From Ruminococcus sp. (GTDB taxonomy: Bacteria; Bacillota; Clostridia; Oscillospirales; Ruminococcaceae): 53,404 nucleotides of DNA. The notes beneath the pieces were generated by a model. That model worked only from the letters and a program-made list of their open reading frames with translations. It made no database searches and was not told the DNA's origin. Shown in pieces: positions 35,952-43,647 of this stretch. Position 1 is the stretch's first letter, and the number at the start of each line of letters is the position of its first letter. Position numbers and translations under genes: made by a program. The stretch covers positions 1 to 53,404 of the forward strand of contig JAUNOG010000012.1 in NCBI GenBank assembly GCA_030531185.1, given 5' to 3'.

Positions 35952-36989
35952 TTAAGCAAGCTCAGCAAAGTACTTGATTGTTCTTACCATCTGTGATGTG
36001 TAAGAATTCTCGTTGTCGTACCAAGAAACAACCTGTACCTCATAGAGATCGTCAGCGATCTTTGATACCATTGTCTGAGTAGCGTCAAAGAGTGAACCGT
36101 ATCTCATACCGATAACGTCGGAAGAAACGATAGGATCTGTGTTGTAACCGAATGACTCGGAAGCAGCAGCCTTCATAGCAGCGTTGATACCGTCAACTGT
36201 AACGTCAGCGCCCTTAACAACTGCTGTAAGAATTGTTGTAGAACCTGTTGGAACAGGAACTCTTTGTGCAGAACCGATGAGCTTTCCGTTGAGCTCAGGA
36301 ATAACAAGACCGATAGCCTTAGCTGCGCCTGTTGAGTTAGGAACAATGTTAGCAGCGCCTGCTCTTGCTCTTCTCAAATCGCCCTTTCTGTGAGGACCGT
36401 CAAGGATCATCTGGTCGCCTGTGTAAGCGTGGATCGTTGACATAATACCGCTCTGGATAGGAGCATAATCATTAAGAGCCTTTGCCATAGGAGCAAGGCA
36501 GTTTGTTGTACAAGAAGCAGCGGAGATGATTGTGTCGTCAGCTGTAAGTGTCTTCTCGTTTACTGAGAATACGATAGTAGGAAGATCATTGCCTGCAGGA
36601 GCGGAAATAACAACCTTCTTAGCGCCTGCGTCAATGTGAGCCTGAGCCTTAGCCTTTGAGCAATAGAAACCAGTGCACTCGAGAACTACGTCAACACCGA
36701 TCTCGCCCCAAGGAAGCTCTGCTGCGTTTGCCATAGCGTAAATCTTAAGAGTTTTGCCGTCAACTGTGATCGTGCCGGCCTCGTCGTCAGCCTCTACTGT
36801 GTGAAGATTTTCACCGATCTTGCCGCAGTAACCGCCCTGTGCGGTGTCATACTTGAGAAGATCAGCGAGCATTGAAGGCTTAGTAAGGTCGTTGATTGCA
36901 ACTACCTCATAACCCTCTGCACCGAACATCTGTCTGAATGCAAGACGTCCGATACGTCCAAAACCATTAATTGCGACTTTAACTGCCAT
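35952..36989 (-). CDS. gap: glyceraldehyde-3-phosphate dehydrogenase, type I
   Basis: Glycolytic enzyme, 345 residues. NAD-binding start [19 protein letters not shown]; catalytic Cys in [12 protein letters not shown]; substrate region [18 protein letters not shown]-terminal [17 protein letters not shown] choose ATG 36989 after AGGAGG. The upstream in-frame extension crosses the ribosome binding site and promoter. Strong codon bias (GCT, GTT, CTT, AAG) fits high expression. Confidence 0.96.
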   Translation of the reverse strand: MAVKVAINGFGRIGRLAFRQMFGAEGYEVVAINDLTKPSMLADLLKYDTAQGGYCGKIGENLHTVEADDEAGTITVDGKTLKIYAMANAAELPWGEIGVDVVLECTGFYCSKAKAQAHIDAGAKKVVISAPAGNDLPTIVFSVNEKTLTADDTIISAASCTTNCLAPMAKALNDYAPIQSGIMSTIHAYTGDQMILDGPHRKGDLRRARAGAANIVPNSTGAAKAIGLVIPELNGKLIGSAQRVPVPTGSTTILTAVVKGADVTVDGINAAMKAAASESFGYNTDPIVSSDVIGMRYGSLFDATQTMVSKIADDLYEVQVVSWYDNENSYTSQMVRTIKYFAELA

Positions 36990-37022
36990 AATTAATTTAC
37001 CTCCTAAAAATTTTCTGATACT

Positions 37023-37051
37023 ATTATACACCATTTCGAATGATATTTCAA
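37023..37051 (-). promoter_or_regulatory. promoter of gap
   Basis: Minus-strand TTGAAA (37051-37046), a 17-bp spacer and perfect TATAAT (37028-37023). Confidence 0.8.
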
Positions 37052-37187
37052 GTGTTTTTCCAAAAAACTTATATATTTTTTTCAGGTATTTTATTTCAAT
37101 TCGGTTGAGTTATCATTAATGGAAATCAATTTGCGGGTTTGGACTGCTGCCGCATAAGTCAAAGCCTGAAATTCTCGGAACAGTTGA

Positions 37188-37216
37188 TTGACCTTATGCG
37201 GAAAATGTGGTATGAT
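37188..37216 (+). promoter_or_regulatory. promoter in the gap-XRE intergenic region
   Basis: TTGACC (37188-37193), a 17-bp spacer and TATGAT (37211-37216). It would start a transcript near 37223 that runs through two small ORFs toward the XRE gene. Confidence 0.65.
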
Positions 37217-37242
37217 AAAGGTAAAGAAAGGGGGAGGTCGTG

Positions 37243-37311
37243 TTGAACGAAAACTTATGGTTTTTCGTGGGAAACAGACTGAGACTGCCCGTGAAAGGCA
37301 TTCAGAAGTAA
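37243..37311 (+). CDS. possible 22-residue peptide
   Basis: TTG 37243 lies 5 nt after GGGGGAGG and reads NENLWFFVGNRLRLPVKGIQ before Lys and TAA. A GTG one codon earlier is too close to the site. It begins about 20 nt after the predicted transcript start. No family is recognised; support is the promoter plus ribosome binding site only. Confidence 0.35.
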   Translation: MNENLWFFVGNRLRLPVKGIQK

Positions 37312-37321
37312 ATTTTATATT

Positions 37322-37366
37322 TCCCGCAGGCGGATCGTTCCCCGAGGCGGCAGCTTCGGGGGCGGG
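37322..37366 (+). other. GC-rich nested hairpin in the small-ORF transcript
   Basis: Outer arms CCCGC and GCGGG enclose an inner CCCCGA/TCGGGG-type hairpin. It lies between the two small ORFs and stands out against the AT-rich surroundings. There is no T run directly after it, so it is not a typical terminator. Confidence 0.4.
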
Positions 37367-37411
37367 TCTGTCTTGTTTTGCTGATATATATCTGAAAGGA
37401 GGAGAATACAT

Positions 37412-37522
37412 TTGGCTTTTTATCATATAGTTCTTTACTTAGTTCTTTTGAGAAATGTATGCAGGCTTCTTTCGGGTCATTTTGACAGAAGCTACGAAAG
37501 AACGGCATTCGTTTCACTTTAA
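37412..37522 (+). CDS. possible 36-residue hydrophobic peptide
   Basis: TTG 37412 is 7 nt after AAAGGAGGAG, one of the best ribosome binding sites in the region. The product begins AFYHIVLYLVLLRN (hydrophobic) and ends with a charged tail (HFDRSYERTAFVSL). It could be a small membrane peptide. No family is recognised, and it ends 48 bp before the XRE gene. Confidence 0.4.
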   Translation: MAFYHIVLYLVLLRNVCRLLSGHFDRSYERTAFVSL

Positions 37523-37570
37523 ACAGGGGACGCAGTAAAAGCGTCCCGACACTTTGAAGGGAGTGCTTTT

Positions 37571-37774
37571 ATGTCTTTACAGCTTGGGGAAGTTATCCGT
37601 CGTCTAAGGACTGAGCGTGGGCTCACTCAGCTTCAGCTTGCCCGTGTACTTAATGTTTCTCCGCAGGCGGTCAGCCGCTGGGAAAACGGCAGCACTTACC
37701 CCGATATTACGCTTCTTCCTGAGATCGCAATTTTTTTCGGGGTTTCTGCGGACTTGCTTCTTGGCATTGAATAA
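37571..37774 (+). CDS. small XRE-family transcriptional regulator
   Basis: 67 residues, essentially just a helix-turn-helix domain: LGEVIRRLRTERGLTQLQLA, then VSPQAVSRWENGSTYPDI and VSADLLLGIE. It has no effector domain, so it is probably a simple DNA-binding repressor. The ATG follows GAAGGGAG. A GGGACGC/GCGTCCC hairpin (near 37526-37546) lies just upstream, and a terminator follows. Confidence 0.88.
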   Translation: MSLQLGEVIRRLRTERGLTQLQLARVLNVSPQAVSRWENGSTYPDITLLPEIAIFFGVSADLLLGIE

Positions 37775-37781
37775 CTTTTAA

Positions 37782-37808
37782 AAGGAACTTTTTGGAAGTT
37801 CCTTTTTT
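37782..37808 (+). terminator. terminator of the XRE gene
   Basis: AAGGAACTT (37782-37790) pairs with AAGTTCCTT (37796-37804), followed by a T run. Confidence 0.9.
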
Positions 37809-37872
37809 GTTCGGACTGAGAAGGTTAAGTCCCCCAAAATAAGTTGTGTGGAAAAAATATGAGCCGGAGATT

Positions 37873-37974
37873 AGAGGTTAGAAATAAGAAGTTAGAAAAG
37901 CTGTGCGCAAAGCGGACAAAATTATATGATCACGCAAAATGCGATACTTGCCTGATTTCTTACCTCTAACCTCT
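37873..37974. repeat. 102-bp inverted-repeat element
   Basis: The left end (37873-37890) and the reverse complement of the right end (37957-37974) match at 16 of 18 bases (AGAGGTTAGA core). The left flank also shows tandem TTAGA-type units. No coding. It sits between the XRE terminator and the promoter of the PrsA-like gene and resembles a small non-autonomous repeat. Confidence 0.5.
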
Positions 37975-37999
37975 TTTTACAGAAAAATAGCATAAACTC

Positions 38000-38028
38000 T
38001 TGACTTAATGGGATAATTGGTGTATAAT
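38000..38028 (+). promoter_or_regulatory. promoter of the PrsA-like lipoprotein
   Basis: TTGACT (38000-38005), a 17-bp spacer and TATAAT (38023-38028). Confidence 0.85.
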
Positions 38029-38083
38029 GTATAAGTTAAAGTCTGTTCGGACGAGAATAATTCGGAAAGGAAATGAACGATAG

Positions 38084-39406
38084 ATGAATAAATTCAAGAA
38101 GATCTGCGCCGTTTGCGCCGCTGCGGTTATGACGCTTAGCCTTGCGGGCTGTACCGATACAAGTTATGTAATGCAGAGCGGAGACGAAAAAGTAAACGCA
38201 GGTATTTATATTTATAATATGTACAGCGAGATGTCCTACCAGATCTCTATGCTTTATTATATGCAGGGCGTCACGGAGAATTATTTTGATCAGGAGATCG
38301 AGGGTCAGAAGTTTGCGGACTATCTGTCCGACTATGCGCTCAAGTCAACTAAAGAGTACGTCGCGGTAGTCGATAAGTTTGAAGAGCTGGGACTTGAGCT
38401 TACCGAGGAAGAAACTAAGGAGATCAGCGACAGCGTCAGAGAGACATGGGAGTCCTACGGCAATTTCTATGAGAGCGAGGGTATTTCCAAGGACTCTGTA
38501 AAGCTTGTGCAGAGAGCGTCAAAAATGCGCACAAAGATATTTGATTATTATTACGGCGAGGGCGGGGAAGAGGCTGTTTCCGACAGCGATATTGAAAGCT
38601 ACCTGAATGAAAATTATGTGCGCTATAAGACGATCACCATTGCTAAAAGCACCAATGAGGACGAGACCGCCGCTGCGGCAGAGGACGAGGAGAGCAAGGC
38701 TCTCAGAGACGAATATCTGGAAATGGCAAACGGAGTGTCCTTTGAGGATTTCGATACGGTCATAGACGCTTATAACGATTATGTAGCAGAGCAATCCGCG
38801 CAATCTTCGGACGACAGCTCGGCAGACGACAGTTCTGCGGCTGATACCGACAGCAGTACGGCTGATGATACGTCTTCCGCTGCGGAGACGGACAGCAGTC
38901 TTGCGGACGAAAGCTCAGCGGCGGACAGTACAGCTTCTCTAGACGACAGCAGTTTGTCCGACAACAGCAGTGCGTCCGATGACAGCAATGTAAATTCCGA
39001 AAATGAGGACGAAACATCAGGGGAGGACGCCGACACGGTTGAAGAAGACCCCTACGCAAAGGAAACTCTCTACAATTACGGCGCAATGGACGACGAAGCA
39101 AAGGAGTCAAACACAGGCAAGCTGGCAGAGGCTGTTAACGCTCTTGAGGTCGGGGTAGCAACCGCTTATGAGGACGATAGCAGTTACTATATCATTATCA
39201 AGGGCGACATCACCGAGAGAAGTGCAGAGTACGCCGCTGAAAACCACGACAGTATGGTACAGACAATGAAGTCCGACGATTTCCAGACAAAGGTTGACAG
39301 CTGGGTCGAGGCTATAGACATCAAGGAAAATAAGGACGCGATCAAGAGATATACTCCAAAGGCTGTTTATGACAGACAGGTTGAGTATCAGGAAAAAAAT
39401 CAGTAA
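38084..39406 (+). CDS. PrsA/SurA-like foldase lipoprotein with an acidic Ser/Asp insert
   Basis: 440 residues. Lipobox LAGC places the acylated cysteine at residue 23, so the protein is held on the outer face of the membrane. The N-terminal helical region (about 30-165) resembles the SurA/PrsA chaperone domain. The parvulin-like region (from about 175, YVRYKTITIAK) is broken by a low-complexity Ser/Asp/Ala tract (about 245-325) and resumes with YNYGAMDDEAKESNTGKLAE and a C-terminal SYYIIIKGDI segment. Whether it keeps isomerase activity is unclear. The ATG follows GGAAAGG. The likely role is folding of exported proteins. Confidence 0.75.
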   Translation: MNKFKKICAVCAAAVMTLSLAGCTDTSYVMQSGDEKVNAGIYIYNMYSEMSYQISMLYYMQGVTENYFDQEIEGQKFADYLSDYALKSTKEYVAVVDKFEELGLELTEEETKEISDSVRETWESYGNFYESEGISKDSVKLVQRASKMRTKIFDYYYGEGGEEAVSDSDIESYLNENYVRYKTITIAKSTNEDETAAAAEDEESKALRDEYLEMANGVSFEDFDTVIDAYNDYVAEQSAQSSDDSSADDSSAADTDSSTADDTSSAAETDSSLADESSAADSTASLDDSSLSDNSSASDDSNVNSENEDETSGEDADTVEEDPYAKETLYNYGAMDDEAKESNTGKLAEAVNALEVGVATAYEDDSSYYIIIKGDITERSAEYAAENHDSMVQTMKSDDFQTKVDSWVEAIDIKENKDAIKRYTPKAVYDRQVEYQEKNQ

Positions 39407-39415
39407 TTAATAAAT

Positions 39416-39452
39416 ACGGCGGACGTTCAGTCACGAATGTCCGCCGTTTTTT
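39416..39452 (+). terminator. terminator of the PrsA-like gene
   Basis: ACGGCGGAC (39416-39424) pairs with GTCCGCCGT (39439-39447), followed by a T run. Confidence 0.85.
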
Positions 39453-39492
39453 ATATCGGGTTACTGTGGAATTCAGCAGTGCCTTATGTCTG

Positions 39493-39963
39493 CTACAGGA
39501 TAATTTCCATTCCTGTTTTATAGGGCGTTAATCCCACTGCCTCGTAAAACTTCATAGCTGAGGGATTGCACTCCCATACGTTAAGGGTAACGTTGTAGCA
39601 TCCTTGCTCCTTGGCGAATTCCTTGACCGCATTGTAAAGCAGACTGCCTATATGATGTCCCCGACAGCCTTCGTCAACGCAAAGATCGTCTATGTACAGA
39701 GTTTTAATATCCGTTAGAACATTGTCGCCCTTATGCTGCTGAAAAATACAGAACGCATAGCCTTTCATAATGTCGTTTTCGTCCACAGCAGCAAAGATCG
39801 GCTTACTTTTGTCGGAGAGTATCTCTCTCAGTTCGCCGTCGGTATACTTTTTCGCATTGCCCTTGAATAAATCGGGACGTCCCCGATGATGAACCTCGGC
39901 AACCTGATAAAGCAGTTGGTTCATTTGAGGGATATCTTTTTCCTGTGCCATTCTTACTGTCAT
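39493..39963 (-). CDS. GNAT-family N-acetyltransferase
   Basis: 156 residues. The start MTVRMAQEKDIPQMNQLLYQ and the acetyl-CoA-binding segment VDEGCRGHHIGSLLYNAVKE, followed by NVTLNVWECNPSAMKFYEAV, are typical of GNAT enzymes of the RimI type. Substrate unknown. I choose ATG 39963 after AAAGGTG; the upstream extension would cross the promoter. Confidence 0.88.
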   Translation of the reverse strand: MTVRMAQEKDIPQMNQLLYQVAEVHHRGRPDLFKGNAKKYTDGELREILSDKSKPIFAAVDENDIMKGYAFCIFQQHKGDNVLTDIKTLYIDDLCVDEGCRGHHIGSLLYNAVKEFAKEQGCYNVTLNVWECNPSAMKFYEAVGLTPYKTGMEIIL

Positions 39964-39999
39964 AATTTTCACCTTTGTTTTCTTAATTTGAATATAATC

Positions 40000-40028
40000 A
40001 TTGTAGCACATATATATGTAAAAGTCAA
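40000..40028 (-). promoter_or_regulatory. promoter of the GNAT gene
   Basis: Minus-strand TTGACT (40028-40023), a 17-bp spacer and TACAAT (40005-40000). Confidence 0.7.
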
Positions 40029-40134
40029 ATCGTTGCATTCACAACTTACCGTCTCTGTTCATATCATAAAAAAGGGTCTCGCCGCACGGAATTTACGGCG
40101 TTTCCCTAAGAAAATGAAAGGACATATTTTGCTT

Positions 40135-40920
40135 ATGAACGGTTTACTGTGGGCGGCGGGCGGAACGGGATTTACATTTGCTATGACTGCGCTTGGCGCC
40201 GCTATGGTTTTTTTCTTTAAAAAAGAGGCGGGAGACGCTCTGCAAAAGGCGTTCCTCGGCTTTGCGGCGGGAGTAATGATCGCCGCCTCCGTGTGGAGCC
40301 TGCTTATTCCTGCTATCGATGAGGCTGAAAACCTTGGCAAGATCGGCTGGATACCCGCCGCAGGCGGTTTTGCATTGGGTGTAATGTTCCTTATGGGACT
40401 TGACAAGGTCATGCCGTATTTTCACCCCGAGCCCGATCGACAGGAGGGCGTAAGGCGGGGACTGAAACATTCCGCAATGCTGATTTTCGCAATTACGCTC
40501 CATAATATCCCCGAGGGTATGGCAGTAGGCTTGGCGTTTTCTCTTGCGGCGACCAGCGGAAATTCCGTACTGTTAGCCTCCGCAATAGCACTGGCGCTGG
40601 GTATGGGTATTCAGAATTTCCCCGAGGGAGCGGCGATAGCCCTGCCTCTGAGACAGTCGGGAATGTCAAGAGGAAAAGCTTTTCTGTGCGGAGCTGCGTC
40701 GGGTCTGGTTGAACCTATATTCGGAATGATAACGGTTCTTATAGCGGGAACTATTCAGACTATTCTTCCGTGGCTGCTGGCTTTTGCGGCGGGGGCAATG
40801 CTTTATGTGGTTGTAGAGGAGCTTATCCCCGAAGCGCATCTGGGAAAATCAAATCTCGGCACTATAGGCGTAATGGCAGGTTTTGTGCTTATGATGATCT
40901 TGGACGTCGCTCTCGGCTAA
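40135..40920 (+). CDS. ZIP-family metal transporter
   Basis: 261 residues with about eight hydrophobic segments. The two metal-pathway motifs are clear: LHNIPEGMAVGLAFS and IQNFPEGAAIALPLR, and the central loop has a DKVMPYFHPEP stretch. The family moves zinc, iron or other divalent metals inward. The start is uncertain: ATG 40135 is 12 nt from AAAGGA, while an in-frame TTG at 40129 has better spacing. An ATG at 40114 lacks a site. No clear promoter was found just upstream. Confidence 0.88.
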   Translation: MNGLLWAAGGTGFTFAMTALGAAMVFFFKKEAGDALQKAFLGFAAGVMIAASVWSLLIPAIDEAENLGKIGWIPAAGGFALGVMFLMGLDKVMPYFHPEPDRQEGVRRGLKHSAMLIFAITLHNIPEGMAVGLAFSLAATSGNSVLLASAIALALGMGIQNFPEGAAIALPLRQSGMSRGKAFLCGAASGLVEPIFGMITVLIAGTIQTILPWLLAFAAGAMLYVVVEELIPEAHLGKSNLGTIGVMAGFVLMMILDVALG

Positions 40921-40942
40921 TTTCTCCGTCTGATTTAAATTG

Positions 40943-40980
40943 AAAAGGCAAGTGTACTGAAATTTGTACACTTGCCTTTT
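40943..40980. terminator. bidirectional terminator between ZIP and amylase genes
   Basis: A perfect 15-bp stem (40943-40957 and 40966-40980) with A and T runs at its ends. Confidence 0.9.
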
Positions 40981-41002
40981 GGCGTTATAATAAAGATCTG
41001 AA

Positions 41003-42313
41003 TTATCTTTCCATTTTCCAAACCTCTACGGAGTAGGGTTTCAGCTCGCTGCCTCCGCCGAAATCGTGTATTGTGCCTGTGATAAGCTCGTCCGCTCTTC
41101 CGCAGCGCGCGTCAAAATGTGCGGTATAAGGCTGATCGTCGGCGTTTATCGCTACGAGTATTCTTTCGTCCTCAAACTCTCTCTCGATAATGCACTGCTT
41201 GTTGGTAAGCACGGGAATTTTGATAGAACCGTAGCACAGCGCCTTGCTGTTCTTATGGATATCCGCAAGCTTTGAAATTAGGTCTGTAAGCTCGTTCCAT
41301 TCAGGCTTTTCAAAGGAAACTCTCAGCGCAGGATCGCCCTCGCTTTTGCTTGCCTTTGTTCCCCACTCTGAACCGTAATAAACGCAGGGAATTCCCGGCA
41401 TACCGAACAGCATACCGTAAATCAGCGGCAGGTGCTTTTCGTTGGTAAGCTGGCTTGCGATCCTTGAAACGTCGTGATTGTCCACAAAGCAGAGCAGGTG
41501 CTTTCCTCTGTATCTGCACCAGTCCTCGGGACCGAACTGATTTTTCAGCGAGTGACATATCTCAAACATATTCATACTGTTAAAGCTGGAATAAAGTCCC
41601 TTGTAGCACTCGTAATTGGTGCAGGAATGCAGCATTTCGTCATTTACCCAGCGTGCATAATCTCCGTGGAGCAGCTCGCCGATAAGCACGAAATCCTCCT
41701 TGACCCAGTTTGCGTGCTGTCTCAGTCTCTTGAGGAAATCAAAGCTCAGGCAGTATGCTACGTCAAGGCGAAGTCCGTCAATGTCGAACTCCTTCACCCA
41801 AGCAGTAACGCATTCAAGAATATGGTCAACTACCGCAGGATTGTTAAGATTGAGCTTTACAAGATCGTAATGACCCTCCCAGCCCTCGTACCACAGTCCG
41901 TCGTTGTAGTTGCTGTTACCGCCGAAATTGATGTTGAACCAATCCTTGTACTGCGAATTTTCTCTGTTTTTCAGAACATCCTGAAAAGCCCAGAAACCTC
42001 TGCCCACGTGATTGAATACGCCGTCAAGAACGACCTTAATACCTGCGTCGTGCATTTCCTTAACGACTTCGGCAAAATCCTCGTTGGTACCCAGACGGCA
42101 GTCTATAACACGGTAATCCCTTGTATTGTAGCCGTGAGTGTCCGACTGAAAAACAGGGGAGAAATAAACGGCATTTGCGCCTAACTTCTGAATATGCGGT
42201 ATCCATTCCTTGACCTTTAAAATTCTGTGCTCCTCCTTGCCGTCGTTTTCAAACGGCGCGCCGCAGAAGCCCAGAGGATAGATCTGATAAAAAACACTTT
42301 CATAAGCCCACAT
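41003..42313 (-). CDS. GH13 alpha-amylase family glycosidase, cytoplasmic
   Basis: 436 residues. The four GH13 regions are visible: DGVFNHVGRG, GLRLDVAYCLSF (nucleophile Asp), LIGELLHGDY (acid/base Glu) and CFVDNHDVSRI. There is no signal peptide, so it should act on maltodextrins or alpha-glucans inside the cell. The start WAYESVFYQIYPLGFCGAP is like neopullulanase or maltogenic amylase types, but the N-terminal domain of those enzymes is absent. I choose ATG 42313 after AAAGGAAG; the frame upstream crosses the promoter. Confidence 0.9.
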   Translation of the reverse strand: MWAYESVFYQIYPLGFCGAPFENDGKEEHRILKVKEWIPHIQKLGANAVYFSPVFQSDTHGYNTRDYRVIDCRLGTNEDFAEVVKEMHDAGIKVVLDGVFNHVGRGFWAFQDVLKNRENSQYKDWFNINFGGNSNYNDGLWYEGWEGHYDLVKLNLNNPAVVDHILECVTAWVKEFDIDGLRLDVAYCLSFDFLKRLRQHANWVKEDFVLIGELLHGDYARWVNDEMLHSCTNYECYKGLYSSFNSMNMFEICHSLKNQFGPEDWCRYRGKHLLCFVDNHDVSRIASQLTNEKHLPLIYGMLFGMPGIPCVYYGSEWGTKASKSEGDPALRVSFEKPEWNELTDLISKLADIHKNSKALCYGSIKIPVLTNKQCIIEREFEDERILVAINADDQPYTAHFDARCGRADELITGTIHDFGGGSELKPYSVEVWKMER

Positions 42314-42376
42314 TGTTAATAAACTTCCTTTCATAATTAAATACTGAAACTGCAAAGTGCAAAACTCACATTTATT

Positions 42377-42405
42377 ATTATACCAAATTTCACATAGATA
42401 CTCAA
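42377..42405 (-). promoter_or_regulatory. promoter of the amylase gene
   Basis: Minus-strand TTGAGT (42405-42400), a 17-bp spacer and TATAAT (42382-42377). Confidence 0.7.
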
Positions 42406-42456
42406 TACCCATTTTCCATTAATGTTTTTAAGAATTTTATGCATTTTGCACAACTG

Positions 42457-42485
42457 TTGACAAATCTTAACCTTTGTGATATTAT
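42457..42485 (+). promoter_or_regulatory. promoter of the asparaginase gene
   Basis: TTGACA (42457-42462), a 17-bp spacer and TATTAT (42480-42485). Confidence 0.75.
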
Positions 42486-42551
42486 ATTTATAACAATAAC
42501 AGGTATTATTTCACAGCTTTTGCACTATAATATATGAAACGGAGGGATATG

Positions 42552-43553
42552 ATGAAAAAGATACTTGTTCTTTTCACAGGCGGTACGATAGGCAGCGTCA
42601 ACGAGGACGGCGTTATAAACGTTGCAGGCGACGGGAAATTTGCGCTTATATCCGCTTACCGCCGGCAGTTCGGCAACGATACTAAATTTGAATGCAGACA
42701 GATCTTGAATATTCTCAGCGAAAATATGCTGTATCCTCACTGGGAGCGAATGGCTGAAATCCTTGCTAATGTGGACGCTTCAAACTATGCGGGGATAATC
42801 ATTACTCACGGAAGCGATACCCTTGCGTATACCTCCGCTTTTCTGGGAATGTATTTTCGTCATATAAATATTCCCGTTTATATAATCGCCTCCAACAAGC
42901 CAATAGACGAAAAAGGCTCCAACGGACTTTTCAATTTTGCGGCGGCGGTGGAAAAAATCAAGGAGAACAAGTATCAGGGCGTATTTACTCTGTACGAAAA
43001 GGTGTACCTTCCCACAAGAGTAATTCCTGCGGACACCTGCTGCGACCGATTTCAGGCTTACGGCGAGGACGGCTGCAACGAATTCACTGTGTTTAAGTCG
43101 GTCAATGAAAAATGGCTGTTACAGCCCAAAAGTCAAGTCTTTCACGAAAAGCCGGAACTGAAAAACAGGATAATGAAGATAGACGGCTATCCCGGTATCG
43201 ACTTTTCAAATTATTCTCTCGACGGAAATCCCACAGCGGTGCTTTATGTTCCGTACCACAGCGGTACGGCGTGTACGGACGAAAGCTGCGGTGCGCAGTA
43301 CTCTCTGTGCAGGTTTATTGAAAAATGCCTTATCAGGGACATAAAGGTCTATATCTGCGGAATAAAAAAAGGTATGCCTATGTACGACACTCTTGATAAG
43401 ATCATCAAAACGGGCAGTATCCCTATGTATAATATAAGCGACCCCGCCGCATATATGAAGCTTATCATCGCTTACAATCAGAAGGAGTATCCTGTGGGCG
43501 AGGTGCTCAAACGAAATCTCTGCTTTGAGATAATCGGAGAAAATATAAAATAA
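42552..43553 (+). CDS. L-asparaginase
   Basis: 333 residues, cytoplasmic. Hydrolyses asparagine to aspartate and ammonia. The N-terminal LVLFTGGTIGSVNEDGV carries the first catalytic Thr, and IITHGSDTLAYTSAFLGMYF the second motif (Ser in place of the usual second Thr of HGTDT). The C-terminal half contains YHSGTACTDESCG. I choose ATG 42552, 5 nt after GGAGGG; the adjacent ATG is closer. It is divergent from the amylase gene. Confidence 0.88.
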   Translation: MKKILVLFTGGTIGSVNEDGVINVAGDGKFALISAYRRQFGNDTKFECRQILNILSENMLYPHWERMAEILANVDASNYAGIIITHGSDTLAYTSAFLGMYFRHINIPVYIIASNKPIDEKGSNGLFNFAAAVEKIKENKYQGVFTLYEKVYLPTRVIPADTCCDRFQAYGEDGCNEFTVFKSVNEKWLLQPKSQVFHEKPELKNRIMKIDGYPGIDFSNYSLDGNPTAVLYVPYHSGTACTDESCGAQYSLCRFIEKCLIRDIKVYICGIKKGMPMYDTLDKIIKTGSIPMYNISDPAAYMKLIIAYNQKEYPVGEVLKRNLCFEIIGENIK

Positions 43554-43602
43554 AAAGCTCGGGTATCAGTCCGTATTTTGGGACTGATACCCGAGCTTTT
43601 TT
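43553..43602. terminator. strong bidirectional terminator
   Basis: A perfect 20-bp stem (43553-43572 and 43581-43600) that starts on the last base of the asparaginase stop codon and ends in a T run. It serves both converging genes. Confidence 0.92.
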
Positions 43603-43647
43603 CATAATTCTATACTCTTATAAATTGGAAAACCAATCTATACGGCT

